64,000 nt of DNA from JAHQVK01 sp036788295 (GCA_036788295.1 DAIQNR010000002.1:1-64000), one strand, 5' to 3'; shown: positions 8,256 through 17,688, counted from the first letter of the stretch. A program made the numbers and translations. The notes: a model not told the origin generated them from the letters alone.

Positions 8256-9518
8256 ATGCGAAGCGACGGCGTCGCCGAGAGCCTCGGGCTGGGCGGTCTC
8301 GGATTTCGGCGCGGTCTCGCCCGGGCCCTGCCCGAATGGGAGGCAGAGGGGATCATCGCCCCGGAGGCGGCGGCGGAGCTCCGCAGCCGATACGGACTCG
8401 AGGACGACGCCAGCGGGGCGGCGCAGCTCGCCGTGTACGCGCTCGGGGCCCTGCTCGTGTTCGGGGGGCTCGCCTCGTTCGTGGCCTGGAACTGGGCGTC
8501 CGTGCCCCGCGAGTGGGTCCTCGTCGGGGGCGTCCTGTTCATGCTCGCGGCGCAGATCACGGGATTTTCGATCGGCTGGAGGGGCGAGCGTCGCGCGCTC
8601 GGGCACGGGCTGCTGGTGCTCGGCGCCCTCAGCTTCGGCGCCAACCTGGTCCTCGTCGCCCAGGTGCTCGGGGCCGAGCCCGGGCCGCTCGGCTTGCTCG
8701 CGTGGGCCGCTTCGAGCGCCGGTCTTGCGGTTGCGCTGCGCAGCCAGCCGTGCGCTGCGCTGGCGATGATCGCGGGGCTGGCGTGGGTGATGACGCAGGC
8801 CGGTGAAGGTCTGGTGGGCGGTCCTTGGGCGGTCCACGGGGCCTGGCTCGCCGCCCTCGGCGCCGCGTTGGCGTGGCGAAGCCCCGCACTCGTTGCGCTC
8901 GCGCTCGGGCTCGGGACGGCGGCGGTCGGCATCCACGGCCTGGATCAACTCTCCCTGTTTCACGCTCCGCTCGGCTTCGCGGCGGCGGGGATCGGGCTTG
9001 GGCTTCGGCCCCGCTACCGCGCGCTCGCTCCCGCCGGCGGGGCCGGGCTGACCGTCGTCGCTTTCGTGGTGTCCTTCGGCGCGGTGGGCGAGGCGCTCGC
9101 CGACGCCACGGAGGGCGCCGCATTTCTCCCGTGGGCTTCGGCGCCGTGGTTGGTGGCGCTTCGGGCGGCGTGGCTGCCGAGCGGAGACGACGAGGCGCGC
9201 CGCATCCGGATCGGCCTCGGCCTCGGCTTCGCGCTCGCGCTGTCCCCCTCGTTTGGGCCGGTCGCCGTCGCGATCGCCGCCCACGCGCTGCTCATCGCCC
9301 GGGTCGCGCACGACCTCAGCCGCTCGCTCGGCAGCCTCGCCCGGGCGCCGTTCTGGTCGGGGCTGCTCCTCGGGGTCGTCCTCATCTTGGCTCGGTTTTT
9401 GGAACTCGAGATCCATCTGCTCGCCAAAGCGGCCGGATTCACGGTCGCCGGCCTCGCCGTCATCGCCCTCGGGATCCTGTTCGAGCGTCGGCGGAGGGAG
9501 GTCCATCGTGCCTGCTGA
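8256..9518 (+). CDS. DUF2157 multi-spanning membrane protein
   Basis: The product is about 420 residues; a GTG at 8238 would add six. The soluble N-terminus (LARALPEWEAEGIIAPEAAAELRSRYG) followed by multiple hydrophobic segments starting at 'YALGALLVFGGLASFVAWNW' is the DUF2157 architecture. The function of the family is unknown. The next gene begins inside its last codons (GTG at 9508), so it probably heads an operon with the 57-residue protein and the AMIN-domain protein. DUF2157 genes are often followed by a GDYXXLXY-domain gene; that partner is not present here. Confidence 0.8.
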   Translation: MRSDGVAESLGLGGLGFRRGLARALPEWEAEGIIAPEAAAELRSRYGLEDDASGAAQLAVYALGALLVFGGLASFVAWNWASVPREWVLVGGVLFMLAAQITGFSIGWRGERRALGHGLLVLGALSFGANLVLVAQVLGAEPGPLGLLAWAASSAGLAVALRSQPCAALAMIAGLAWVMTQAGEGLVGGPWAVHGAWLAALGAALAWRSPALVALALGLGTAAVGIHGLDQLSLFHAPLGFAAAGIGLGLRPRYRALAPAGGAGLTVVAFVVSFGAVGEALADATEGAAFLPWASAPWLVALRAAWLPSGDDEARRIRIGLGLGFALALSPSFGPVAVAIAAHALLIARVAHDLSRSLGSLARAPFWSGLLLGVVLILARFLELEIHLLAKAAGFTVAGLAVIALGILFERRRREVHRAC

Positions 9519-9681
9519 GCGTTCGTCGGCGGGGTGGGGGAGGCTCGGACTCGCGCTGGCGCTGCAGGTCTTGCTGCTGCTTGCGCTGCTGCTCTTCCCC
9601 GACGCCGGGTTCTTCGTCCCGACCTCCCATCCGGAGGGCTCCTCCTCGGCCGACGGCGCGCCCGGTGGCCGATCGCCGTGA
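9508..9681 (+). CDS. Small single-pass membrane protein (57 aa)
   Basis: GTG at 9508 overlaps the end of the DUF2157 gene by 11 bases. The TGA at 9679-9681 overlaps the GTG at 9678 of the following gene. The product has one hydrophobic stretch (LGLALALQVLLLLALLLFPD) and a short polar Ser/Gly/Pro tail. It has no recognised family. The double overlap is the main evidence that it is translated. It may be a truncated relative of the membrane protein that usually follows DUF2157. Confidence 0.45.
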   Translation: MPAERSSAGWGRLGLALALQVLLLLALLLFPDAGFFVPTSHPEGSSSADGAPGGRSP

Positions 9682-11125
9682 TCTGGCTGCTCGCCCTCGT
9701 GGCCGCCCCCCAGACCCTCTCTGCGGCGGCGCTCGAACCCTCGGAGAGGGGGGCGAAGCTGTCGCTGGTCGGGTCGCGACCGCCGAGCCTCGTGGTCCAC
9801 GAGGCGGCTGCCCCGCCGAGGCTGCTGCTCGACTGGTCGGGCGTGGAGCTGTCGCCCACGGTCGAGGCCCCGGAGGGGCTGGGGCCGGTGGAGCAGGTTG
9901 GGTTCGAGCAGCGGTGGGAAGAAGCCGAGCCGGTGACGAGGGTGGTGCTCGTCGTCGCGTCCGGGACCCGGTTTCGAATGCGCGTGCGAGGCCACACGGT
10001 CGAGCTCGACCTGATCGGTCCGCCCGCCCGCGCGCCGAAGGAAAAGCCGCCGGTGGCCGCGACCCGAAGGCCCTCCGTGGCTGGGCCGGCGCCGTTTCGG
10101 GCCGAAGGCCCGTGGGTGGAGCCGCTCGTGGTCGTCCCCGCTTCGCCGCCCGCGCTCGCGGTCTCCTTGCCCGCGCCGCCGGTCTCGGCGGACGCCATCG
10201 CGCCGATGGGCGCCTCCAGCGGGGCCGAAGAAGAGCGGCCGCCAGAGCGGAATCGATCGTCGGGCGGCGCAGCCGGCCTCGTAGCCGAAGCGGTCGGCCC
10301 GCCCGAGCTCGGCCCGCGGCTGCCTCCGCCCCTGCCCGCCGCCCCCCTCGGTCTGCCGCCGATGCCGCCGAGATCGGCAGCGCACGAGCCGAGGTGGGCG
10401 TCGAACCAGCTCCCGACCGAGCTTGGACGGCTGTACGCGGTGCTCGCGGAGGCCCGCGCCCAGCCGGTCTCGGTCGCGCCGGTCGCACTTGGGAGCTGGC
10501 TCGACCGGCCGGACGAGGACATCCCCGTTCGCCCGCTGCCGACGGCCGACGACGGGGCGCTCGCGGCGGCTTCGGCGCCCGAGGACGGCGAGCGCAGCGC
10601 CGTCGTCGAGGCCGAGCGTTCGGCAGCCGAAGTGCCCAAAAGAGCAGCCCCAGAGGCGCGGCCCGAGGCGCGGACCGAGGTCGCGGTCGCGCCGGCGAGA
10701 NNNNNNNNNNNNNNNNNNNNNNNNNNNNNNNNNNNNNNNNNNNNNNNNNNNNNNNNNNNNNNNNNNNNNNNNNNNNNNNNNNNNNNNNNNNNNNNNNNNN
10801 CGGCTCGTTCGTGCTCGGGTACATCGGATTTCGGCAGGTCGGGCGGACGTCCCGGGTGTTCGTCCGGCTCGACGGGCCGGCCCGCTACCGGGTCCTGCCT
10901 TCGGTATCGGACGACAGCTTCGTGCTCGAGCTGATGTCCACGACGATCGACGTCGAAAACAACAGCCGTCCGCTCGACACCCAGTATTTTCCCGGGCCGG
11001 TGACGTGGGCCCAGGCCCGCCGCTGGGGCACGTCCACCCACGTCGAGGTGCGGCTTCGCGCGCCGGTCCGGTGGGCGGTGAAGCGAATCGGGACCACCGT
11101 CGCGATCGACTTCGAGGAGGAGTGA
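9678..11125 (+). CDS. AMIN-domain secreted protein, interrupted by an assembly gap
   Basis: GTG at 9678 gives a signal peptide (VIWLLALVAAPQTLSAAA) and an AMIN-like domain at about residues 30-115, with PRLLLDWSGVELSP and 'VTRVVLVVASGTRFRMRVRGHTVELDL'. A Pro/Ala-rich linker runs into the gap. Beyond the gap a second AMIN-like beta-rich domain (FVRLDGPARYRVLPSVSDDS to VAIDFEEE) ends at 11125. The frames before and after the gap differ, so the true gap length must be 2 modulo 3 if this is one gene. AMIN domains direct envelope proteins to peptidoglycan or to secretin and division complexes. No amidase domain is seen. Confidence 0.7.
10701..10800. other. Assembly gap (100 Ns)
   Basis: Exactly 100 undetermined bases, a conventional scaffold placeholder. 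The real length is unknown. It falls inside the AMIN-domain gene. Confidence 0.99.
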
Positions 11126-12627
11126 CCGAGGCAGGATGCGCGGTTCCTCGGCTCCGACATTTGGCCTACAACGGGGGGGTGCAAACGCCGCGCAGGCCTG
11201 ACCAGGTGGTGCTTCCTGGCAATTTCGTTCCCGAGCGCCACTTTTATACGCGGGTGCTGAACGCCCAGCTCCACGCGCTCGTCCGGTTCTTCTTCAGCCT
11301 CGACTCGGCGCGGATCGTATCTCGCTACGTCCACCTCGAGCCTCGGTCCGACCCCAGGGCGCTCGCTCAGCTGCTCGCCTATGCCCCGAAGGTCTTCCGA
11401 TGGGCGGGGTGCGACCTCATGCACGTCACCACCGAGGGCGGGCGGCGTCAGATGGTCGTGATCGAGACCAACTCCTGCCCTTCCGGCCAAAAGTCGATGC
11501 CGCTGTACGAGGAGCACGACGAGCAGGGCGGATACCGCACCCTCATCGAAAACGCGTTTCTCCCCGCGCTCATGAGCCGCCGGCTGCCGAGCGGGGGTCT
11601 CGCCGTGCTCTTCGACAAGAACGAGACCGAAAACAGCGGATACGCCGCCGCTCTGGCCGACCTGACCGGCGAGCCGGTGCACCTCGTCCGGTTCTCGGAG
11701 AGCGATCCGGATCCGGGGGCTCGCTTCGTGGACGGCTTGCTCGAGGTCCGAGACCCGGATGGCGCTTGGGTCCCGATCCGGGCCGCGTTTCGCTACGTCA
11801 CCCAGCGCCCGTGGAACCGCATCCCGGTCAGCACCCGGACGCTGATCTTCAATCCGGTGCTGGCGTGCCTCGCCGGCGGCCGAAACAAGGCGGTGGCCGC
11901 CAAGGCCTACGACCACTTCAACGCCCAGATGAGGCTCGCCGGGCTTCGAATCCAGACCCCGATCACGGCCTGGGACGTCTCGAAGGAAGAGATCCCCTTT
12001 CGTGTGGCCTCGCTCGGCGGGCATGCGGTGGTCAAGGTTCCGTACTCGAACGCGGGCCAGGGGGTCTACACGATCACGAACCCGGCCGAGCTCGAGAGCT
12101 TCATGGAGCTCGAGCACCCGTACGGCCGCTTCATCGTGCAGGGGCTCATTGGAAACTCTCGGTGGAGCTCGGACGTGCTCGGCGCCGGGCGGCTGTTTCA
12201 CGTGGGAACGTTTCCCAACAAAGGCGGCGAGACGTTCGCGACCGATCTGCGGATGATGGTCTACGCCGGCGCCAACGGGTTTCGCCCGCTCGCAATCTAT
12301 GCCCGAAAGGCCCGCTCGCCGCTCAGCGATGAGGCCCCGACCGGCATCGAGAGTTGGGACATGCTCGGTACGAATCTGTCGGTGAAGCGCGACGACGGAG
12401 GTTGGGACACCGAAGAGCGGCGGCTGGTCATCATGGATCGAAAGGACTTTCACACGCTCGGGCTCGGCCTCGACGACCTGGTCGAGGCCTACGTGCAGAC
12501 CGTGCTGTCCGCGGTGGCCATCGACCAGATGGCGGTGACCCTCACGAGTCAGAAGGGCCGGCTTCGCAGCAAGCTGTTTCGGTCCCTCAACGACGACGCC
12601 GCGCTCATCGCGGAGCTGCTCCCTTGA
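11122..12627 (+). CDS. ATP-grasp-like protein of unknown function
   Basis: The product is about 501 residues. The GTG at 11122 overlaps the TGA of the previous gene (GTGA); a second candidate is GTG at 11179. The body reads 'VLPGNFVPERHFYTRVLNAQLH' and 'VVIETNSCPSGQKSMP'. Later 'HAVVKVPYSNAGQGVYTI' and 'GRFIVQGLIG' resemble the nucleotide-binding strands and glycine loop of ATP-grasp ligases. If so, it joins a carboxylate to an amine or thiol with ATP. It overlaps the next gene, a metallo-hydrolase of the aspartoacylase/AstE fold, by four bases (TTGA), so the two probably work on the same amide-bonded metabolite. The family assignment is tentative. Confidence 0.65.
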   Translation: MTEAGCAVPRLRHLAYNGGVQTPRRPDQVVLPGNFVPERHFYTRVLNAQLHALVRFFFSLDSARIVSRYVHLEPRSDPRALAQLLAYAPKVFRWAGCDLMHVTTEGGRRQMVVIETNSCPSGQKSMPLYEEHDEQGGYRTLIENAFLPALMSRRLPSGGLAVLFDKNETENSGYAAALADLTGEPVHLVRFSESDPDPGARFVDGLLEVRDPDGAWVPIRAAFRYVTQRPWNRIPVSTRTLIFNPVLACLAGGRNKAVAAKAYDHFNAQMRLAGLRIQTPITAWDVSKEEIPFRVASLGGHAVVKVPYSNAGQGVYTITNPAELESFMELEHPYGRFIVQGLIGNSRWSSDVLGAGRLFHVGTFPNKGGETFATDLRMMVYAGANGFRPLAIYARKARSPLSDEAPTGIESWDMLGTNLSVKRDDGGWDTEERRLVIMDRKDFHTLGLGLDDLVEAYVQTVLSAVAIDQMAVTLTSQKGRLRSKLFRSLNDDAALIAELLP

Positions 12628-13637
12628 CCGGCGCTCTGCCGTCGGCGCCTCCGGAGGTGGACGCGCTCGCCGTGGAAGAGGTCCTTCCAGGGACCCGAGC
12701 CCGCCGCCTGGTGCGCCTGGGACAAGACAACCTCGGCCGGGCGCTGTGCGCTCCGGTGCTCATCGCCCGGGGGGCTCATCCGGGGCCGACCTTCGGCGTG
12801 ACCGCGGCCGTCCACGGCAACGAGCTCAACGGGATCCCCACCATTCACCAATGTTTTGCGGCGCTCGATCTCGAGCTGCTCCACGGCACGGTGGTGGGGG
12901 TCCCGATCGTGAACATTCCCGCCTACATGGGCCGCCGCCGCACCCTGCCCGAGGGGGTGGACCTCAACCGGCTCATGCCCGGTGACGAGCGGGGCAGCCT
13001 CGGCCGGCAGTACGCCCACCGGTTTCGCTCCCGGGTGCTCGAGCGCTTCGATTTCCTGGTGGACCTTCACACCGCGAGCTTTGGCCGGGCGAACTCCTGG
13101 TACGCTCGCGCCGACCTTCGCCACCCGGTGGTGCGAGACATGGCCCACTGGTTCGGGCCGGAGATCATCGTTCACAACAAGGCGGGAACGGGGACGGTGC
13201 GGGCGGCGGCGATGGCCGCGGGCATCCCCGCGATCACGGTCGAGCTCGGCGATCCGCAGCGGTTTCAGCGCCGGCTCATCGAGGGATCGGTCTTTGGTCT
13301 GCTCAACGTGCTCGCCGGTCTCGGCGTCCACCGGAGCGGTGCACCGGCGACGACCGACGCCCCCACCGTGTGCGCCCGGTCTCGGTGGATGCACGCCAGC
13401 CACGGAGGGTTGCTCGAGGTGTTCCCGGGGGTCACCCAGGCCGTCGAGGCCGGGGCGGTGGTGGCGCGGGTCAGCAGCATCTTTGGCGACGTCGTCGCCG
13501 AGTACACCGCGCCCGAGGCGGGGGTGGTGATCGGCAAGAGCACCGACCCGGCCTGTGAGACCGGCTCCCGGGTGCTGCACCTCGGCTTCGAGGGCGGGGT
13601 CGAGACGGTTCTGGCCGCCGCGACCGGCTCGGGCTAG
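12624..13637 (+). CDS. Succinylglutamate desuccinylase/aspartoacylase family metallo-hydrolase
   Basis: The product is 337 residues. The TTG at 12624 overlaps the preceding TGA and is the first start that keeps the full domain. The zinc-binding H-x-x-E is in TAAVHGNELNGIPT and the third ligand is the His in FLVDLHTASFG. 'GVDLNRLMPG' supplies the conserved substrate-binding Asn-Arg. The C-terminal beta domain includes 'LEVFPGVTQAVEAGAVVARV'. Enzymes of this M14-related family hydrolyse N-acyl amino acids. Coupling to the ATP-grasp-like gene suggests a synthesis/hydrolysis pair or a shared pathway; the substrate is unknown. Confidence 0.85.
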   Translation: MTGALPSAPPEVDALAVEEVLPGTRARRLVRLGQDNLGRALCAPVLIARGAHPGPTFGVTAAVHGNELNGIPTIHQCFAALDLELLHGTVVGVPIVNIPAYMGRRRTLPEGVDLNRLMPGDERGSLGRQYAHRFRSRVLERFDFLVDLHTASFGRANSWYARADLRHPVVRDMAHWFGPEIIVHNKAGTGTVRAAAMAAGIPAITVELGDPQRFQRRLIEGSVFGLLNVLAGLGVHRSGAPATTDAPTVCARSRWMHASHGGLLEVFPGVTQAVEAGAVVARVSSIFGDVVAEYTAPEAGVVIGKSTDPACETGSRVLHLGFEGGVETVLAAATGSG

Positions 13638-13647
13638 CGTCCGGGGC

Positions 13648-14391
13648 ATGCGATATTCCGTTCTGTTTGCGGTCCTGTGTGTGGCCTGCACGAAGACCAC
13701 CGAGACGGGCTCCCCAACGCCGAATGCGCCCCAGCGGGCCGAGGCCTCGAGCCAAGGCGACTCGAGCCAAGCGGCGCCGAGCAAGGCGGATTCGAGCAAG
13801 GCGGCCGCGCCCGACAAGAACCCGCTGCTCGACGTGGCCGCGGTCAGCCAGCAGGCGCCGGCGAAGTACACCGTTCGGCTCGAGACCACCAAAGGCGACA
13901 TCCTGATCGATGTCACCCGGGATTGGGCGCCTCGGGGGGCGGACCGGTTCTACAGCCTGGTCAAGGCGGGGTTCTACGACGACGTCGCGTTCTTCCGGGT
14001 GATCGGCGGCTTCATGGCCCAAGTCGGGATCTCCGGTGATGGGGCCATCAACCGGGTGTGGCGCACCGCGACCATCGACGACGACCCGGTAAAGGAGAGC
14101 AACAAGCCCGGCTACGTCAGCTTCGCGACGTCCGGTCCCAACAGCCGAACCACGCAGTTCTTCATCAACTACGGCGACAACAGCCGGCTCGACGGGATGG
14201 GTTTTTCGCCGTTTGGCAAGCTGCAGGAGGAGAGCCTGAAGGTGGCCCAGCAGCTCCACGCTGGCTACGGCGAGGGCGCCCCTCGGGGCCGAGGCCCGGA
14301 TCAGGGCCGCCTCCAGCAGGCGGGCAACGCGTACCTGCGGACCGATTTTCCCGAGCTCGATTACATTCGCAAAGCCACCGTCGTGGAATGA
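13648..14391 (+). CDS. Cyclophilin-type peptidyl-prolyl isomerase, exported
   Basis: The product is 247 residues. MRYSVLFAVLCVAC is a short export signal with a Cys that could be lipidated, although CVAC is a poor lipobox. Residues 20-60 are a Ser/Ala/Lys/Asp-rich linker. The cyclophilin domain runs from YTVRLETTKGDILIDVTRDWAP through 'GFYDDVAFFRVIGGFMAQVG' and 'TQFFINYGDNSRLD' to 'FSPFGKL'. It would catalyse cis-trans proline isomerisation in the envelope. A basic, Gly/Arg-rich insertion (GEGAPRGRGPDQGRLQQ) replaces part of the usual C-terminus. The gene is convergent with the binding-protein gene, with one base between the stops. Confidence 0.9.
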   Translation: MRYSVLFAVLCVACTKTTETGSPTPNAPQRAEASSQGDSSQAAPSKADSSKAAAPDKNPLLDVAAVSQQAPAKYTVRLETTKGDILIDVTRDWAPRGADRFYSLVKAGFYDDVAFFRVIGGFMAQVGISGDGAINRVWRTATIDDDPVKESNKPGYVSFATSGPNSRTTQFFINYGDNSRLDGMGFSPFGKLQEESLKVAQQLHAGYGEGAPRGRGPDQGRLQQAGNAYLRTDFPELDYIRKATVVE

Positions 14392-14392
14392 C

Positions 14393-15805
14393 TTAGTTTG
14401 GGAACGTCCACTCTCCTCTGCCGCCGGCGCCGACGACGTAGCTGCCAGCGGGGGTGGGGTCGAACCGGAGCTGCTGGTTCGTTCCCCGGCTGACTCGCCA
14501 CAGCGAGACATTGGCCGGCGCCTCTCCCCGGCTGAGGTCGAAGTTCAGCGGGCCGCTCACTCCGTTGTAGTTGATGTTGCTTCCGGCGGTGAGGAGCTGC
14601 CGGCCGCGGCCTAGGTCTGCCGGCCCGGCGTTGATGACTTGCGCGCCGAGGTCGGACACCCGGGCCATGGCGTCGGCGAGCTGGCGTCCGGTGGGCTCGA
14701 TCCCCCCCCCGACGGTCATCGCCGCGTACGCGAGCAGGAAGGTCGCGTCGTAGCTGTTGGTGTTGTAGATGCCTGGGGCCTGGCCAAACCGCTGCTGGTA
14801 CCGCAGCGACCAGGCTCGAAACAGCGGCTCGGCTCGGTGGTCGGCCTCGGTGCCCTCGATGCGGGCCATGAGGTTTGGTGCCTGGTCGACCACGTCGAGG
14901 GTGTCGGTGGACTTGCCTCCATCGGCCAAGATGTAGCGAGGGCGGGCGGAGGTCGCCGTGTTCGTCCGCTCGAACTCCGCTTCGAACAGGCGCATCATCT
15001 CCGAGACCTCGTTCGTTCCGAGCAGCAGCACCGCGCCGGGGGCTGGGATTCGGTTGAGCGCCTCGATGATCGGGGTGGCGTAGTCGGGGTTCATCACCGT
15101 TCCTGGGTCGTCGTACTCCGCGCTCCAATAGCCCGCCTCCCCGAGCTCGACCCCGATGTTCTCGTTGACCTTGCCGAGCAGACCCCGGCCGTAGGCGTCG
15201 CCCTTGCCGAGCGCGATCACCCGCGCCAGTCCCCGCGCCCGAACGAGATCCGAGATCGCGACCCCTTGGAACTCGTCCGAGGCGGCCGTCCGCCACGCGA
15301 GGCCATTGTCGTCGAGGTCGCCGATCAGCGGGCTGGTCGCCGACGGGCTGATCGTCATCACCCCCGCCGGAACGGTGACTTGGGTGGTGGCTTCAATGAA
15401 GATGCCGGAGAACGCCGGGCCGATGATGGCCGGTACCCCTCGGGCCTCGACGAGGTACCGCGCCGCCTCGAGGCCCTGGTCGAGCATCCCCGACGAGTCG
15501 CACGCCACGACGCCGATGCGCCGGCCGCTGCCAAGACCCACTTCGTTGATGTCGGTCACCGCCAGCTCGATGGCGTTCTGAATCGAAAGACCCAGGGCTC
15601 CGAAGCTGCCCTCCGTGGGCAGGATCGAGCCCACCACGAACGAGGACGGATCGCCCACCGGGCCGAAGCTCGTTTGGCAGAAGGGCGGAGCGGTGACCTC
15701 TGGCCCCATCGAGCCCCCGACGTCGGTGTCGACGAGCAGGCTGCAGCCGACCGAGGGGGCCAGGAGGACGGGGAGGACGCGGCGGAGAAGAGCATCGACA
15801 ACCAT
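14393..15805 (-). CDS. Periplasmic binding lipoprotein of the branched-chain amino acid (Peripla_BP_6) type
   Basis: The product is 470 residues from the ATG at 15805. The signal sequence ends PSVGC, a lipobox. The body follows a type I periplasmic binding fold: 'FVVGSILPTEGSFGALGLSIQNAIELAVTDIN', 'VACDSSGMLDQGLEAARYLVE', 'IGPAFSGIFIEATTQVTVPAGV' and YNTNSYDATFLLAYAAM. Such proteins usually deliver ligands to ABC importers, but no permease or ATPase gene is adjacent. It may be a stand-alone sensor or scavenger, as seen for large orphan families in myxobacteria (inference). Confidence 0.88.
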   Translation of the reverse strand: MVVDALLRRVLPVLLAPSVGCSLLVDTDVGGSMGPEVTAPPFCQTSFGPVGDPSSFVVGSILPTEGSFGALGLSIQNAIELAVTDINEVGLGSGRRIGVVACDSSGMLDQGLEAARYLVEARGVPAIIGPAFSGIFIEATTQVTVPAGVMTISPSATSPLIGDLDDNGLAWRTAASDEFQGVAISDLVRARGLARVIALGKGDAYGRGLLGKVNENIGVELGEAGYWSAEYDDPGTVMNPDYATPIIEALNRIPAPGAVLLLGTNEVSEMMRLFEAEFERTNTATSARPRYILADGGKSTDTLDVVDQAPNLMARIEGTEADHRAEPLFRAWSLRYQQRFGQAPGIYNTNSYDATFLLAYAAMTVGGGIEPTGRQLADAMARVSDLGAQVINAGPADLGRGRQLLTAGSNINYNGVSGPLNFDLSRGEAPANVSLWRVSRGTNQQLRFDPTPAGSYVVGAGGRGEWTFPN

Positions 15806-15864
15806 GGCGGCCCCTTGCAAACTAGCAGGGACCCCACCGCCGCGGGAGTCCGACCGGTGACGGT

Positions 15865-16140
15865 TCAGGGACGCAGCTCGAGCGCCTTCAGGGCGCTCGC
15901 TTCGCCGCTCGGCGCGGTTCGGGCCTCGACGGCGGTAGGGAGCTCCCGACCGACCGACTTCAGCGCCTTCGCCTCGAGCTTCGTGTCGTCGAGGTGATCT
16001 CGCTTCACCGTCTCCCGAACGTGCTGGACGACTTCGGCCTGCGCTTCGGCCTGCTTGGTGATCTCGTCGAGACGCTTCTCGTCCCGGGTTTTGAAAAGGT
16101 CACGATCGAGCCGAAAATCGGCGGGCTTTCCAATTTCCAT
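15865..16140 (-). CDS. Small hydrophilic protein of unknown function (91 aa)
   Basis: The product begins MEIGKPADFRLDRDLF and is highly charged and helical (RDEKRLDEITKQAEAQAEVVQHVRETVKRD), with heptad-like spacing that could form a coiled coil. No family or signal peptide was recognised. It is divergent to the TetR gene, 86 bases away, so the two may share a regulated promoter region. Confidence 0.6.
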   Translation of the reverse strand: MEIGKPADFRLDRDLFKTRDEKRLDEITKQAEAQAEVVQHVRETVKRDHLDDTKLEAKALKSVGRELPTAVEARTAPSGEASALKALELRP

Positions 16141-16226
16141 GTCGTTCTCCCGTCTGCTCGCTCTGTATCGGCACACGGTGGCCGGCGTTGCGTCAATGGG
16201 CCGGTCGGCTCACACTCCGAACGCCG

Positions 16227-16853
16227 ATGGAAGAGGGCCGAGAGAGCGGAGCTCGGACGGATCGGCGGCGCCGAATCCTGGACGCGGCGGTCGAGGTGTT
16301 CGCGGAGCGGGGATTTCACCGCACGCGGGTCTCGGACATCGCGAAGCGGGCCGGAGTGGCCTACGGGCTCATCTACCACTACTTCGACTCCAAGGAGGCG
16401 GTGCTCGACGCCGTCTTCGAGGTCAATTGGGCGGTCTTTCTCGAGGGGCTCCGGACGCTGGCCGCGGAGCCAGGGCCAGCGATGGGGAAGCTGCGGTCGA
16501 TCGCGGACATGGTCCTCGACCTGCTCGACGTCGCTCCCGATATCGTGCAGGTCGTCATCCAAGAGGTCTCGAGGTCGGACCGATTCGTGGAGGCGAAAAA
16601 ACTGCAGGCCTTCCGAGAGGGCTTCGAGCGGCTCGGCGCGATCGTGGCCGAGGGCCAGGCTCGAGGCGAGCTGAGGTCGGACATCGATCCGCTGGCCGCC
16701 GCCCACGCGGTGCTCGGGGCGCTCGAGACCGTCGCGACCGCGGTGCTGCTCGGGTCACTGGGGCACCGGGACGAGCGAGCGGCGCTGCGGCGCACGATGC
16801 ATGCGGTCTTGGACGGGCTCGGGGCAGGCCGAGCCGAAGGGAGCGGAACGTGA
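16227..16853 (+). CDS. TetR-family transcriptional regulator
   Basis: The product is 208 residues. The start at 16227 leaves a normal-length N-terminus ahead of the DNA-binding region: RRRILDAAVEVFAERGFHRTRVSDIAKRAGVAYGLIYHYFDSKEAVLDAVFE contains the TetR helix-turn-helix. The C-terminal ligand-binding part is helical and closes with 'AVLGALETVATAVLLGS', as in the fatty-acid-type TetR regulators. The stop overlaps the GTG start of the crotonase gene (GTGA), so it is likely a local repressor of its own operon, probably responding to an acyl-CoA (inference). Confidence 0.92.
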   Translation: MEEGRESGARTDRRRRILDAAVEVFAERGFHRTRVSDIAKRAGVAYGLIYHYFDSKEAVLDAVFEVNWAVFLEGLRTLAAEPGPAMGKLRSIADMVLDLLDVAPDIVQVVIQEVSRSDRFVEAKKLQAFREGFERLGAIVAEGQARGELRSDIDPLAAAHAVLGALETVATAVLLGSLGHRDERAALRRTMHAVLDGLGAGRAEGSGT

Positions 16854-17632
16854 GCTATTCGACCCTCGGGTACGAAGTCGAGGAGCGGGTGGTGCGCATC
16901 ACCCTCGACCGCCCGGACAAACGAAACGCCCTCACCGCCGAGATGCTCGACGAGCTGCACGACGCCTTCGGCCGGGCCGATGCCGAGCCGTCGGCGTGCG
17001 TGGTGGTGCTGCGCGGCGCCGGGGAGGCCGCGTTCTGCGCTGGCGCGGACCTCGCGACCATGGGGGAAGCGGACAGCTTCATCGAGGTCCACGAGGCTCG
17101 GGGTCGGTTCCCGCGGCTGTTTCGCCGGATGCTGGACCTCGGCAAGCCGACTCTCGCCGCGGTGAACGGCGCCTGCGTGGCCGGAGGCCTGGGCTTGATG
17201 CTCGCCTGCGACCTCGCCATCGCGAAGGAGAGCGCGAGGTTCGGGACCCCAGAGATTCGGAGGGGCCTGTTTCCGTTCATGATTTCGGCGCTCATCTCGC
17301 GCACCGTGGCCAGGCGCGACGCCTTCGAGATGATGCTGCTCGGGGAGACCTTCGGGGCGGAGCGGGCCAGAGAGCTGGGGCTCGTGAATCGGGTCGTGCC
17401 CGACGATCGCTTCGACGCCGAAGTGGAGGCCTGGGTGGGCAAGCTCGGGGGCCTCTCCCCGGCCGTGCTCCGGCTCGGCCGGCGGGCGCTCGTGCGGCAG
17501 GAGGGCATGCCGCTCGACGGCGCCTTCGATTACCTGCAAGGGCTCATCTCGCTCAACTCGATGCTCGAAGACGCGGCGGAGGGGATCGCGGCGTTCTTCG
17601 AGAAGCGTCCGCCGGAATTCAAGGGACGGTGA
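16850..17632 (+). CDS. Enoyl-CoA hydratase/isomerase (crotonase) family protein
   Basis: The product is 260 residues with a GTG start coupled to the TetR stop. Crotonase signatures are RITLDRPDKRNALTAEMLDEL, the oxyanion-hole segments 'AFCAGADLATMG' and 'NGACVAGGLGLMLACDLAIA', and 'FGTPEIRRGLFP'. In rat enoyl-CoA hydratase the two catalytic glutamates lie in GGGCE and PE. Here the second is kept (TPE) while the first position is Gly, so a standard hydratase reaction is doubtful. An isomerase, thioesterase-like or other crotonase activity on an acyl-CoA is possible. Confidence 0.88.
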   Translation: MSYSTLGYEVEERVVRITLDRPDKRNALTAEMLDELHDAFGRADAEPSACVVVLRGAGEAAFCAGADLATMGEADSFIEVHEARGRFPRLFRRMLDLGKPTLAAVNGACVAGGLGLMLACDLAIAKESARFGTPEIRRGLFPFMISALISRTVARRDAFEMMLLGETFGAERARELGLVNRVVPDDRFDAEVEAWVGKLGGLSPAVLRLGRRALVRQEGMPLDGAFDYLQGLISLNSMLEDAAEGIAAFFEKRPPEFKGR

Positions 17633-17688
17633 CCGGCGGCGCCGTGGGCGCTTGACCTTCCGCGGAGGTATGGCCAAACAGAGCGACG

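Noticed and set aside
10701..10800. Frame change in the AMIN-domain gene across the N run as a real frameshift
   Set aside because: The gap is an arbitrary 100-base placeholder, so the frame difference has no biological meaning.
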